Positions 25,091-34,056 of a DNA stretch of 64,000 nt are shown here, piece after piece; position 1 is the first letter of the stretch, and each line of letters starts with the position of its first letter. The stretch lies in the NCBI GenBank assembly GCA_947652615.1, contig CANTDX010000009.1, positions 1 to 64,000 on the forward strand. Reading direction: 5' to 3'. Below the pieces are notes generated by a model. It worked only from the letters and a program-made list of their open reading frames with translations. It made no database searches and was not told the origin of the DNA. Position numbers and translations under genes: made by a program. The stretch comes from an uncultured Dorea sp. (GTDB lineage Bacteria; Bacillota; Clostridia; Lachnospirales; Lachnospiraceae).

Positions 25091-26964
25091 ACATACCCCT
25101 CCTGTATCTCGTAATATCCCTGCTGATAATCCGTAATCCCTTCCCCTTCATTGGGATGCCCGGCAGAATAAACCGTATCCGCAGCATACAGCCCCAGGAG
25201 AAGCAGACAGCTCCATACTAAGACCTGCTTTTTGATCACTCGGATCCGGTTATCCAGAAGCGGCGCCGCGATATAGACGAATATCATCCCTCCGATTCCG
25301 AAGACTAACAGCCCCTCCGCACAGATCCTCCCGTTCAGGTTCAGGAAATATCCGCTGTAATCCCACCATTTCTTCCCGTCGTAGACCATTTCCAGATAAT
25401 AAGAGGTCCAGTATTCCACCATCCCGCATACGAATATGATACAGAAGAATTCCTTGACAGGGCTGTTCCTCACCTTGTTAAGCAGTGTAAGGAGCAGAAC
25501 CCCGCCCGAACCATAGATCGGAAGCCACGGCCCGTGGAGCGCGCCGCGGTTCACGAACACTCCGTCCAGCACCAGATGAAGGCTCACCTCCCAGCACCAT
25601 CCGATAAAGGAAAATGCGAAGAATAACAGTACCAGCGACCAGATCGAATAATGCCGCATATAGTGAAAGGTATCCACCCTCCTCTGCTTCATCGCCTCCG
25701 GAAACTGAGACAGTCTTCCGGGGTACACTCTTCCCTCCGCCGCGTCTTTCAGCATACCAAGCCGAACCTGCTGCTCCCGTCTCTCTTCGTAAGCACGCTC
25801 TTCTTCCGAGCTGCCAAGCAGTATCCCAAACCAGTCCGCAAGAACCTTCCGGATTCCTCCGGGCCGCTCCTTACTGGCCTCCATGTCCTCTTCCCACGCA
25901 AGCACGTCCACATACGCCTCCCAGAGCACATCCCCCGACGCCTTCTCATACAGATATCTATCGCCAAGAAGCTCTGCACCCGGTATCCCCGCTGCTTTCG
26001 CCTGTCTGCGTAATTCCGCATAATATTCACAGAAGGCTGCCGATTGGTAAGGAAGCGAATAGAGCACTTCGGAAAGCCCAAGGGTAAATGCGCCCAGAAT
26101 CCCCCATCCGATAAAAGAGCAATCCAGCAAGAAGCACTCCCACTTATGCCCCTTCATCATCCTTCTCGACAGCGTTATGGCTTCCCGTCCGGTAAGATCC
26201 GGATTCTCCGCCAGGATATAAGGAACCTGGGAATAAGAGTAGTGCTTGATCATACCACCAATAATCGTCAGAGTCCACAATAACTCATAGATACTGTACC
26301 GCAGCATCGCCATCGACACCTTAATCCACCTCTTCACACGCAGCAGAAATACAAAACGCTGGATCGGAAGCTTCTCATAGCGCCTGCTCTCCAGGAACAT
26401 CCTCGCCGAGATCACCGTATATGTATTGACGAACAACAGATAGAAGCCCACCACACTTACAAGAGCCAGCACAATCAGGATCAGGCTTCCCAGATTCTTT
26501 GAACCAGATATAGAATTGATACCAGATACGAACATAACGAACAAAGAGCCGGACGTTATTCCGTTGACGATCTTAGACAACGCACCCCGGCTTCCTCCCA
26601 ATATCCTGCTGCCGTTCTCCGATCGCTCAAGCCTCTCCCGCTCAAGCTCTTCCGAGAGCTCCTTTCCCTTCTTGGGATCACCGTACATGATCTGATCAAG
26701 CACATCCTCAAGCCCTCTGCTTCCCACCGCCACTCTGGTGTCCGCCCTCACTTCCGGATCTGTGGACGGTTCCTCTCCAGGCTCCGTCACCAATTCCGGC
26801 GCTGTGTCCGTGTCTTCATCTTCCGCAGAATATGTCCTCACAAAATTATCAAAATTCGAATTCTGCAATCCCAGAAATACTGCAATCAGGCTTACCATCA
26901 CCAGCATCATATAATGCTTCTTCACTGTCTGCCTCGCCCTGGTCTTCATCTCTTTTCTAGTCAT
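25078..26964 (-). CDS. Large membrane protein: DUF975 N-terminal + CmpB-like (PF06541-type) C-terminal
   Basis: A 628-residue polytopic protein. The N-terminus (MTRKEMKTRARQTVKKHYMMLVMVSLIAVFLG) and region 160-330 match the DUF975 pattern of small-helix membrane proteins. The C-terminal part (about 450-600: FIGWCWEVSLHL, RGALHGPWLPIYGSGG, EYWTSYYLEMVYDGKKWWDYSG) is the putative ABC transporter type IV/CmpB-like module. Between them is an acidic, charged cytoplasmic stretch. Function is unknown in both families. It has its own strong promoter (27064-27092) and a terminator-like hairpin in the leader (26994-27036), and is coupled to the metallophosphoesterase gene. Confidence 0.75.
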   Translation of the reverse strand: MTRKEMKTRARQTVKKHYMMLVMVSLIAVFLGLQNSNFDNFVRTYSAEDEDTDTAPELVTEPGEEPSTDPEVRADTRVAVGSRGLEDVLDQIMYGDPKKGKELSEELERERLERSENGSRILGGSRGALSKIVNGITSGSLFVMFVSGINSISGSKNLGSLILIVLALVSVVGFYLLFVNTYTVISARMFLESRRYEKLPIQRFVFLLRVKRWIKVSMAMLRYSIYELLWTLTIIGGMIKHYSYSQVPYILAENPDLTGREAITLSRRMMKGHKWECFLLDCSFIGWGILGAFTLGLSEVLYSLPYQSAAFCEYYAELRRQAKAAGIPGAELLGDRYLYEKASGDVLWEAYVDVLAWEEDMEASKERPGGIRKVLADWFGILLGSSEEERAYEERREQQVRLGMLKDAAEGRVYPGRLSQFPEAMKQRRVDTFHYMRHYSIWSLVLLFFAFSFIGWCWEVSLHLVLDGVFVNRGALHGPWLPIYGSGGVLLLTLLNKVRNSPVKEFFCIIFVCGMVEYWTSYYLEMVYDGKKWWDYSGYFLNLNGRICAEGLLVFGIGGMIFVYIAAPLLDNRIRVIKKQVLVWSCLLLLGLYAADTVYSAGHPNEGEGITDYQQGYYEIQEGYVCWR

Positions 26965-26990
26965 GGCACTCCTCTTTCGTCTGAATCACC

Positions 26991-27036
26991 AAAAAGGTAT
27001 AAAGCCCTCAATCCTTCGATCAGGGCCCTACACCTT
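26991..27036 (-). terminator. Attenuator-like hairpin in the leader of the DUF975/CmpB gene
   Basis: On the minus strand a ~15-bp stem with some G-U pairs (AAGGTGTAGGGCCCT against AGGGCTTTATACCTT) is followed by five T. It lies between the promoter at 27064-27092 and the start codon at 26964, about 20 nt after the predicted transcription start. It may attenuate this gene; readthrough from the M20 hydrolase gene would also stop here. Confidence 0.65.
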
Positions 27037-27063
27037 ATATTGATCATTCCTTGTGATATTTCT

Positions 27064-27092
27064 ATTATATCAACCGGTGAATGCAGTGTAAA
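27064..27092 (-). promoter_or_regulatory. Strong sigma-A-type promoter upstream of the DUF975/CmpB gene
   Basis: TTTACA (27092-27087), 17-bp spacer, consensus TATAAT (27069-27064) on the minus strand; predicted start of transcription near 27057. Confidence 0.85.
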
Positions 27093-27099
27093 GTTTTAT

Positions 27100-28242
27100 T
27101 TATTCTTCCATCAGCACATCGCAGGCGCTAAGCGCTAGAAGCTGTACGGATGTATGAAGATTCCTCCTCCCCTCTTCGCCACCTGCCGCCAGGGCGAATT
27201 CCTTCGTATGCGTTCCCACATGTTCCTTAAGCTTCACATAGAACTGGATCGACGGGATCTCATGGGTTACATTGCCCACGTCCGTAGAACCGATCCCCTG
27301 TGTGAGATCCCGTTCAATATACTCTTCCCCGATCAGCTCCATATTGCTGCGCACATATTGAACCAGTCTCTTATCATTGCGTATATCCTTCACAATCTCC
27401 CCAAGCTGCTTCTCTTCCACGCTCGTCCCCGTAGCCGTCGCCGCTCCCTTCGCACAGTTACGGATGATCTCCACAAGCTTCATCATATACTCATAATCCA
27501 GGGCGCGGATATTGAATACCGCTTTCGCCTCATCTGAAACCGTATTATGCGCCGTGCCGCCTTCTGTGATGATCCCATGCACCCTGCTGTAATCTCTGAA
27601 ATGCAGGCGCATCATATCTACCGCATGGAACATTAACTGCACGCCGCTTAACGCATTGGCCCCGTCCCACGGGCAGGCTGCCGCATGGGCAGGCTTTCCC
27701 TTGAAGGTGAACTCCATCGCCACACAGGCAAATGATATGTCGTCCGGAACCGACGTCTCCATGGGATGCATCAGAAGCGCCGCGTCAATCCCCTCAAATG
27801 CGCCTTCCCGGACCATGATCGCCTTGCCGCTCCCATTTTCCTCTGCGGGAGTCCCAAGAACCTTTAGCACACCGCCGATTCCGTATTTCTCCATCGTCTC
27901 CTTAAGTACGATGCCTGCGCCCGCCGCGGAGGTTCCGATCAGATTATGGCCGCATCCGTGACCAATCTCCGGGAGGCAGTCGTATTCACCCATGAGCGCC
28001 ACCGTCTTACCCGGAAGCCCCGAATCATAGACCGCTTCAAAGGCCGTAGGCAGGCTTCCAAGCCCCCTTGTCACACGGAAACCATGCTTCTCAAGAAGCT
28101 CACAGAGCGCCGCCTGCGACTTGTGTTCTTCAAAGGAAAGCTCTGGATGTGCGAAGATATAGCTGCTCGTCTCTTCGAATTCCGCCTTCTTCTCTTCTGC
28201 TGCTGCAATAATATCCTGTTTGATCCTTTCGATAGATTCCAT
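27100..28242 (-). CDS. M20-family amidohydrolase (AbgB-like)
   Basis: A 380-residue metal-dependent aminoacylase-type hydrolase. Metal-binding motifs are MGEYDCLPEIGHGCGHN, EENGSGKA and LLMHPMETS; the dimerisation insert follows (TFKGKPAHAAACPWDGANAL). The motif order matches M20D proteins such as p-aminobenzoyl-glutamate hydrolase subunit B and N-acyl-amino-acid hydrolases. It is last in a unit with a small membrane protein and a DUF3100 membrane protein, so it may process what they import. Substrate unknown. Confidence 0.88.
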   Translation of the reverse strand: MESIERIKQDIIAAAEEKKAEFEETSSYIFAHPELSFEEHKSQAALCELLEKHGFRVTRGLGSLPTAFEAVYDSGLPGKTVALMGEYDCLPEIGHGCGHNLIGTSAAGAGIVLKETMEKYGIGGVLKVLGTPAEENGSGKAIMVREGAFEGIDAALLMHPMETSVPDDISFACVAMEFTFKGKPAHAAACPWDGANALSGVQLMFHAVDMMRLHFRDYSRVHGIITEGGTAHNTVSDEAKAVFNIRALDYEYMMKLVEIIRNCAKGAATATGTSVEEKQLGEIVKDIRNDKRLVQYVRSNMELIGEEYIERDLTQGIGSTDVGNVTHEIPSIQFYVKLKEHVGTHTKEFALAAGGEEGRRNLHTSVQLLALSACDVLMEE

Positions 28243-28261
28243 CTCTTCTTCCGCCTTTCTG

Positions 28262-28753
28262 TTATATCATTCCGTTTAAAGCCAACACAATATTAGAAAT
28301 GAGCGCCGAACCGAAATACGTCGATGCCATAACTATAAATGAGATAATGACGATCTTCCAGCTCAGCTTCCTGAACACATCCAACTGCTCCCCTACCGCG
28401 ATCCCGGCAAACGCCAGAAGCGGAATCCCTACAAGTCCGAACGAATATGCTCCTAATGTCGTCACGATAAAATCACCCACCGGAGATACCGGAACAGTCA
28501 GCACAAACGACACCAGCGTCGCCCATGCAAATCCCGGAAGATTCGGTCTTTTCACTACATTTTTCAATATGATGGAGACTACTACCATCACGAAGCTTAC
28601 GAGAGTCGCCTTGCCAAGATCTGTAAGCTTGCTTCCTACAGAAACCATATGGACCACTGCAATAATACCGTAGATCACAATGACGATCTTGACCTGTTCC
28701 AGTATATTTTCAAATGTCGTGGTTTCTTTCTCTGTCTGTACTGCATTCGTCAT
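28262..28753 (-). CDS. Small integral membrane protein linked to DUF3100
   Basis: A 163-residue protein with about five hydrophobic segments after a charged N-terminus (MTNAVQTEKETTTFENILE). Notable stretches are KRPNLPGFAWATLVSFVLTVP and GIPLLAFAGIAVGEQLD. I do not recognise a named family with confidence. It starts 4 bp after the DUF3100 gene and is followed 19 bp later by the M20 hydrolase, so it is probably the second subunit of the DUF3100 transporter. Confidence 0.7.
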   Translation of the reverse strand: MTNAVQTEKETTTFENILEQVKIVIVIYGIIAVVHMVSVGSKLTDLGKATLVSFVMVVVSIILKNVVKRPNLPGFAWATLVSFVLTVPVSPVGDFIVTTLGAYSFGLVGIPLLAFAGIAVGEQLDVFRKLSWKIVIISFIVMASTYFGSALISNIVLALNGMI

Positions 28754-28757
28754 CTTC

Positions 28758-29606
28758 CTAAACCTCCTTGTCCGGTGCTGCTTTGAATAATTTCCTCCGA
28801 AGTCCCTCGATCGCCGGGTTCACACGGCGATAATACCAGTTTGCAAGCGGAAGTGATAAAAACATTTCCACATATACGCCGGTTACGGCAGTCAAAAGTC
28901 CGCTTGTGGCAGAATATGCTACGATCTGTTCTGTGTACATCACCGGTGCCGCATCCACAAGCGCCGCAGTTGCCGCGTTCATCATAGACGCGCTTCCCAT
29001 TCCCGATGCCATCGCAAGTGCATAAGGATGGAAGCCGATCAGCAGTCCAACCGGCGCCAGGAAGGAATAAAACAATGTTCCGAATATGCTTCCGCTGATA
29101 TACGTTCCAAGCGTCCCCATACCTTCTCTGGATTCCAGACCGTACTTATCACCGATGATTCCAAGCGCCGTATCACGGCAAAGAGAGAATGTCCCTCCTA
29201 CTGCGCTCCGCCCAAGCCCGATCAGCAGCCCAAGCGGCAGGGCGATCAGCATCGTCATCATATTACCAGCTTCCTGCAGGATCAGCGCCGGCCCCGCCTT
29301 CAGCACGATTCCGATCTGCGGCCCCGCATTGATCCCGAACATAATTCCCAGCGGATAGAGCGCAAGCGATAGAAGAAACGGCGCCCGCCTGATCTCTGCA
29401 CTGCTGATGAATTTTTTCAGCGGCGGTATGATCTTCCCTAACAGCATCGGTGATAACAGGATACCCATAATGATGACCCAGATCATCGTCAGGATCGTAA
29501 CACCAACCCCCGCTACTTCGAATTTCAACGGCCCGATCAATTCTGCGATCACACAGAGTACAAGCGCCGCGATCATACAGTTAACTGTACCTGTCCTTTG
29601 TTTCAT
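28758..29606 (-). CDS. DUF3100-type membrane protein, putative transporter
   Basis: A 282-residue polytopic protein with about eight hydrophobic helices and Gly-rich loops (GSIFGTLFYSFLAPVGLLIGF, ASGMGSASMMNAATAALVDAA). The pattern fits the DUF3100 family, presumed transporters whose genes occur with DUF1177 and amidohydrolase genes. GGAGGG lies 7 bases before the ATG at 29606; a longer reading to 29648 has no such site. First gene of the three-gene minus-strand unit, divergent from DUF1177. Substrate unknown. Confidence 0.75.
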   Translation of the reverse strand: MKQRTGTVNCMIAALVLCVIAELIGPLKFEVAGVGVTILTMIWVIIMGILLSPMLLGKIIPPLKKFISSAEIRRAPFLLSLALYPLGIMFGINAGPQIGIVLKAGPALILQEAGNMMTMLIALPLGLLIGLGRSAVGGTFSLCRDTALGIIGDKYGLESREGMGTLGTYISGSIFGTLFYSFLAPVGLLIGFHPYALAMASGMGSASMMNAATAALVDAAPVMYTEQIVAYSATSGLLTAVTGVYVEMFLSLPLANWYYRRVNPAIEGLRRKLFKAAPDKEV

Positions 29607-29698
29607 GTTTTTTCCCTCCATTCTTTCATTTCCTGACAAGTATAGCATTGCCGCATTTTAACCTCAACGCTTTCCCTGCACCAGAAAAAAGTCTTTTT

Positions 29699-29749
29699 TT
29701 GTGCACCATGCATAATATACATGATTCTTGTATACTTTTATGTGCACAA
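29699..29749. promoter_or_regulatory. Nested dyad between divergent DUF3100 and DUF1177 genes
   Basis: Outer arms TTGTGCAC (29699-29706) and GTGCACAA (29742-29749) and inner arms ATACA (29717-29721) and TGTAT (29729-29733) share nearly one centre (~29724). This looks like a regulator binding region for both divergent units. The PucR-type regulator encoded at 30856 is the local candidate. Confidence 0.5.
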
Positions 29750-29787
29750 CGCCCAATAGTTCCTCACTTTTTTAGGCATGGACCGCA

Positions 29788-29816
29788 TCGACTTTCCAGG
29801 TACCTGGTGCTAGACT
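29788..29816 (+). promoter_or_regulatory. Promoter of the DUF1177 gene with operator-like palindrome
   Basis: TCGACT (29788-29793), a 17-bp spacer and TAGACT (29811-29816) fit a weak promoter. The spacer holds the perfect 12-bp palindrome CCAGGTACCTGG (29796-29807). The palindrome inside the spacer suggests control by a bound protein. Confidence 0.5.
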
Positions 29817-29854
29817 AACCATATGAAATCCATACAGAAAAGAGGGAATGCAAC

Positions 29855-30796
29855 ATGTTATTCAAACAATTGATCGATGCTTACGAAATCATAGACAGCA
29901 GCCGCGCAGACGGTGAACGGGTCGCAGATTATCTGAAAATGATCCGTCCCAACGCCCAAATCCAGGTATATCCCCTTGTCGGTCCAAACGGCTCTACTGA
30001 TATGCTCAAGGTGCTGATTCCCGGTGTAATTGGGAAGTCAAAGGGCGGCAGCGCCCCAACGATCGGCCTTCTTGGAAGGCTTGGCGGACTTGGCGCAAGG
30101 CCGGAACGGATTGGGTATGTATCCGACGGCGACGGTGCGCTGGTCGCCATTGCACTCGCAGCCAAGCTCTTAAGCATGCAGAACAAAGGCGATCTCCTGG
30201 ACGGTGATGTGATGATCTCTACACACATCTGCCCGGACGCCCCTACGGCGCCGCACATACCCGTACCTTTTATGGGTTCTCCGGTGGAAATGTCCCAGGT
30301 CAACGCGGAAGAGCTCTCACCGGAACTGGACGCGGTTCTGTCCGTTGATACTACCAAAGGAAACCGCATTATGAATGCAAGAGGATTCGCGATATCCCCG
30401 ACCGTAAAGGAAGGCTATATCCTGCGCACATCCGAAGACCTTCTGGATATCATGCAGATCACTACCGGGAAGTCTCCCCGTGTGTTCGCGCTGACTCAGC
30501 AGGACATCACTCCTTACGGAAATGACCTGTATCATATTAACAGTATCTTACAGCCGGCAACCGCCACGAAGGCTCCTGTTGTGGGCGTTGCGATCACCAC
30601 CGAGACGATCGTACCCGGCTGTGCGACCGGCGCAAGCCATCTTGAGGATCTCGACGAGGCAGCAAGGTTCATGCTTGAGGCAGCCAAAGCCTTTGGTAAA
30701 GGCAGCTTAAAATTCTATGACGAAGATGAATTCTCACGGATTCAGAGCCTCTACGGCTCCATGGAACATTTTCAGACTCTCGGCGTTTCACATTAA
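29855..30796 (+). CDS. DUF1177 family protein
   Basis: A 313-residue soluble protein whose full length matches the DUF1177 pattern (LLGRLGGLGARPERIGYVSDGDGALVAIA, HICPDAPTAPHIPVPFM, VDTTKGNRIMNARGFAISPTVKEGYILR). Conserved Asp/His/Glu residues suggest an M20/M42-like metal enzyme fold, but no activity is established. GAGGGAA precedes the ATG. It is the only forward gene for some 60 kb, divergent from DUF3100 and convergent with the PucR regulator. The neighbourhood suggests it acts in the same pathway as the M20 hydrolase. Confidence 0.85.
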   Translation: MLFKQLIDAYEIIDSSRADGERVADYLKMIRPNAQIQVYPLVGPNGSTDMLKVLIPGVIGKSKGGSAPTIGLLGRLGGLGARPERIGYVSDGDGALVAIALAAKLLSMQNKGDLLDGDVMISTHICPDAPTAPHIPVPFMGSPVEMSQVNAEELSPELDAVLSVDTTKGNRIMNARGFAISPTVKEGYILRTSEDLLDIMQITTGKSPRVFALTQQDITPYGNDLYHINSILQPATATKAPVVGVAITTETIVPGCATGASHLEDLDEAARFMLEAAKAFGKGSLKFYDEDEFSRIQSLYGSMEHFQTLGVSH

Positions 30797-30804
30797 TCGT
30801 ATAG

Positions 30805-30846
30805 AAAAAGAGTTCGACAGTTATACTCCTTCTGCCGGACTCTTTT
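30805..30846. terminator. Bidirectional terminator between DUF1177 and pucR-like genes
   Basis: A long stem (AAAAAGAGT..CG.CAG against CTG.CGGACTCTTTT) with T runs on both strands separates the two convergent genes. Confidence 0.85.
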
Positions 30847-30855
30847 GATTTCCCG

Positions 30856-32079
30856 TTACATGAATCTCCTTAAATGAAGTGCAAGAGATAATTCCAGTAT
30901 ACTATTGGGATCCGACAGGTCATAACCCGTCAGATGCTCGATCTTCTTAATACGATACATCAGCGTATTCCTGTGCAGATACAGGCTCGTTGCAGTCATA
31001 TTCCTTACTCCCAGATGGTTCACGAATGTCTCAAGCGTCTCAAGCAGGCTGCTCTCATTCTCTTCATCATATCTGATCAGCGCATCCAGCTTGCCCGACA
31101 CGTATTCCCGGCAGACTGACTGCTTGCTGATGTCCTTAAGAAGCCTCCAATATCCGGCCTTCTCAATACACACAACCCTCTGCCCGCTTCTCTGGCTCCT
31201 GGCGATCTCCAGCGCATCCCTGGCCTCCCGGTAGATATCCTGGAACATCTGATAGGATACTCCCTGCCCTGACACGCCAACCGTCATCTCACAGCCGCTC
31301 TTCTGTGAGATATACTCTTGAAGCCGCTCAAAACATCCCTGGTCAGGCTCCTTCGCATCTGCCTTCAGAATACATGGGAAGCTTCCGTTGTTAGACAAGA
31401 CGATCCCTGTACACTTCTCTGCAGACAATCCCTCTCTGATAATGCCTTCTATCTTCTCTAACTGCTCATCCATCTCCTCCTCCGGAAGCTCCTTGAGCCT
31501 TTCTCCAAGCGTCTCCGCCTCCAGAAGCATGACCCGGTACGGCGGTTTCGGCCATCTCTGTTCGCTGATCCGAAGACTGCTCTCTTCTTCATATGTAACA
31601 TTGCCGGTCAGAAGATCTATGAAAAGCCTCTTATCCGCCTCACGCCTGTTATATCGCGCAAGCCGGGATTTCATCTTGTCTATCAGGTTATTCTGAGATT
31701 TGACCAGCGCCTCCATCACCGCATAATTCAACTCTATAAACGGAAGCTCCTCCGGCATCAGGATGATCGGAAACCGGAACTCCTCCGCCAGCTTCAATGC
31801 ATCCTTCAGATACTTTCCGATAAACCGGGACTTAATCGCGAGCGCGGCCGCTTTCGCCTCGTTCAGGCTTCGGATCAGGGAGAGAATCTCTTCCTTCGTC
31901 CCGCTGTACGCATACCCGGTCGTGATGTATAGCACATTAGGACGCATCCACGCTTCCATATCAGGGATCTCCATACAGTCTACATAACGGACTGCCCTGT
32001 TAAGTCTCTCCCCGCCTGTTGCAAGTGTGCATCCCTTCGCCTGCGCAATCTCCAATATATCCTTCACTGTAATCGCCAA
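30856..32079 (-). CDS. PucR-family transcriptional regulator
   Basis: A 407-residue regulator: N-terminal PucR ligand-type domain (about 1-125), a central GGDEF-like/CdaR middle region, and the C-terminal PucR helix-turn-helix LETFVNHLGVRNMTATSLYLHRNTLMYRIKKIEHLTGYDL with the LYLHRNTL...RI signature. Members control purine, sugar-acid and amino-compound catabolism. Here it is convergent with DUF1177, so it likely controls the DUF3100/DUF1177/M20 locus. The start is TTG at 32079, backed by AAGGAAGGG upstream. Confidence 0.9.
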   Translation of the reverse strand: MAITVKDILEIAQAKGCTLATGGERLNRAVRYVDCMEIPDMEAWMRPNVLYITTGYAYSGTKEEILSLIRSLNEAKAAALAIKSRFIGKYLKDALKLAEEFRFPIILMPEELPFIELNYAVMEALVKSQNNLIDKMKSRLARYNRREADKRLFIDLLTGNVTYEEESSLRISEQRWPKPPYRVMLLEAETLGERLKELPEEEMDEQLEKIEGIIREGLSAEKCTGIVLSNNGSFPCILKADAKEPDQGCFERLQEYISQKSGCEMTVGVSGQGVSYQMFQDIYREARDALEIARSQRSGQRVVCIEKAGYWRLLKDISKQSVCREYVSGKLDALIRYDEENESSLLETLETFVNHLGVRNMTATSLYLHRNTLMYRIKKIEHLTGYDLSDPNSILELSLALHLRRFM

Positions 32080-32159
32080 TTCCGACCCTTCCTTCTGTCT
32101 GCTTCTTAATGTCTATGCGTTTTTCAAGAATTCCCTATGTTCCCCTTTCTTCTGTTCAT

Positions 32160-32188
32160 AGTATAACAAGTTTTCCCAGTCAATTCAA
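32160..32188 (-). promoter_or_regulatory. Promoter of the PucR-family gene
   Basis: TTGAAT (32188-32183), 17-bp spacer, TATACT (32165-32160) on the minus strand, about 80 bp before the TTG start. Confidence 0.6.
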
Positions 32189-32214
32189 TGTTAAGTAAGC
32201 TTATATATATCCAA

Positions 32215-32256
32215 AAACCCCTGCAAATGGCATCCTCACACCATTCACAAGGGTTT
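32215..32256 (-). terminator. Terminator of rpsB-tsf
   Basis: Arms AAACCCTTGTGAATGG and CCATTTGCAGGGGTTT (minus strand) form a long stem followed by TTTTT, 30 bp after the tsf stop. Confidence 0.85.
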
Positions 32257-32287
32257 CTTCATTCAAAATAATCAGGCAAACTTCACC

Positions 32288-33223
32288 TTATGCATTCATC
32301 TGCGCCGCAACCTCAGCCGCGAAATCTTCATTCTTCTTTTCAAGACCTTCGCCTGTCTCAAAACGAATGAATCTCTTAAGTGCAACAGTCGATCCAACTT
32401 CCTTAGATACCATCTCCAGATACTTCGCAACCGTCTCCTTATTCTCAGCCTTTACATACTCCTGCTCTAACAGGCATACTTCCTTCAGCTCCTTATTAAG
32501 ACGTCCGCTGATCATCTTCTCAATGATATTCTCCGGCTTGTTCGCATTCTTAGGATCATTCTTAGCCTGAGCCATCAGAATCTCTTTCTCATGCTCCTTG
32601 TAATCCTCTGGAACTTCATCTGTAGACACATACTTCGGATTCAGAGCCGCAATCTGCATAGCCACATTCTTCAGAGCCTCTTTTACAGTATCGGAATTGT
32701 TATCAGTCTGAGCCTCAACCAATACTCCGATCTTACCTCCTGCATGGATATAAGATACTACAATGCCATCCTCAGACACAATCTTCTCGAATCTTCTGAT
32801 GTTCATGTTCTCGCCGATCTTAGCAATCATTGCCGCCAGCTTGTCCTGAACAGTCATAGATGTATCAAGCGCCCATGGCTCCGCCTTAAACGCCTCGATA
32901 TCTGCAGCAGCTGTATCAGCAGCCTGTTCAACTACTTCCTTAACATAAGTCTGGAATACTTCATTCTTTGCAACAAAGTCTGTCTCAGCATTCACTTCCA
33001 CGATCGCAGCCACCTTATTGTCTCCCTTGATGGTTGTAGCCACAATACCCTCTGCTGCAATTCTTCCCGCCTTCTTCTGGGCAGTTGCAAGTCCCTTCTC
33101 ACGAAGGAACTCAACAGCCTTGTCAAAATCACCGTCTGTCTCAGTTAATGCCTTCTTGCAGTCCATCATGCCTGCACCGGTCATCTCTCTTAACTCTTTT
33201 ACCATACCAGCCGTAATTGCCAT
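32288..33223 (-). CDS. tsf: Elongation factor Ts
   Basis: EF-Ts, the guanine nucleotide exchange factor for EF-Tu. The 311 residues begin with MAITAGMVKELREMTGAGMMDCKKAL, the near-universal N-terminal UBA-like signature, and contain VNAETDFVAKNE, which contacts EF-Tu. Length is at the long end typical of Clostridia. AGGAGG lies just upstream. It follows rpsB by 80 bp in the usual rpsB-tsf pair. Confidence 0.98.
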   Translation of the reverse strand: MAITAGMVKELREMTGAGMMDCKKALTETDGDFDKAVEFLREKGLATAQKKAGRIAAEGIVATTIKGDNKVAAIVEVNAETDFVAKNEVFQTYVKEVVEQAADTAAADIEAFKAEPWALDTSMTVQDKLAAMIAKIGENMNIRRFEKIVSEDGIVVSYIHAGGKIGVLVEAQTDNNSDTVKEALKNVAMQIAALNPKYVSTDEVPEDYKEHEKEILMAQAKNDPKNANKPENIIEKMISGRLNKELKEVCLLEQEYVKAENKETVAKYLEMVSKEVGSTVALKRFIRFETGEGLEKKNEDFAAEVAAQMNA

Positions 33224-33244
33224 GTCTATCTCCTCCTAATCAAT

Positions 33245-33295
33245 CCGCTCAGTCATGCCCCCTCTTTATACTATATAAAGGGGTATTATGAGCGG
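33245..33295 (-). other. Structured rpsB-tsf spacer
   Basis: The 80-bp spacer folds into an outer 7-bp stem (CCGCTCA/TGAGCGG) and an inner stem (CCCCTTTATA/TATAAAGAGGGG) on the minus-strand RNA, with no T run. It may tune tsf expression or serve RNA processing. Confidence 0.55.
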
Positions 33296-33303
33296 TATTG
33301 TCT

Positions 33304-34056
33304 TTACTCGTCTGCTTCGTTCTCGTAAACTTCCTCGGCAGCATCCTCTTCGTAAACGCCGTCTTCACCGGTCATTCCCTGATTCGCCTCTACAACGGCA
33401 TCAGCCATCTTAGATACGATCAGCTTCACAGCGCGGATTGCGTCGTCGTTACCCGGGATCACATAATCCAGTTCCTCTGGATCACAGTTTGTATCAGCAA
33501 TTCCGATCAACGGAATTCCAAGTGTATGTGCTTCCTGTACACAGATTCTTTCCTTCTTAGGATCTACAACGAAGATTGCATCCGGAAGCTGCTTCATCTC
33601 TTTGATTCCGCCTAAGTTTCTCTCAAGCTTCTCCCATTCCTTCTTAAGCTGGATAACTTCCTTCTTAGGCAATACATCGAAAGTGCCGTCCTCTGACATT
33701 CTCTCGATCTCTTTCAAACGTGCAACTCTGCTCTTGATCGTCTTGAAGTTCGTCAGCATTCCTCCAAGCCATCTCTCATTCACATAGAACATTCCGCAGC
33801 GCTCAGCCTCTGTTCTGATCGCATCCTGCGCCTGCTTCTTTGTCCCTACGAACAGGATCGTACCGCCGTCTGCCGCGATATCAGATACCGCCTGATATGC
33901 CTCGTCCACTTTGCCTACAGACTTCTGCAGGTCGATAATATAGATACCGTTCCTCTCCGTGTAAATGTAAGGAGCCATCTTAGGGTTCCATCTTCTTGTC
34001 TGATGTCCGAAATGAACACCTGCTTCTAAAAGCTGCTTCATTGAAATAACGCTCAT
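33304..34056 (-). CDS. rpsB: 30S ribosomal protein S2
   Basis: Ribosomal protein S2, 250 residues from the ATG at 34056 (GGAGGAAG upstream). The N-terminus [27 protein letters not shown] and internal [17 protein letters not shown] and [14 protein letters not shown] are diagnostic. The C-terminus is acidic. It binds the small subunit and needs S1-like interactions in other bacteria. The ~110-nt leader contains an inverted repeat (CTTGAA/TTCAAG) that could be an autoregulatory site. Confidence 0.98.
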   Translation of the reverse strand: MSVISMKQLLEAGVHFGHQTRRWNPKMAPYIYTERNGIYIIDLQKSVGKVDEAYQAVSDIAADGGTILFVGTKKQAQDAIRTEAERCGMFYVNERWLGGMLTNFKTIKSRVARLKEIERMSEDGTFDVLPKKEVIQLKKEWEKLERNLGGIKEMKQLPDAIFVVDPKKERICVQEAHTLGIPLIGIADTNCDPEELDYVIPGNDDAIRAVKLIVSKMADAVVEANQGMTGEDGVYEEDAAEEVYENEADE

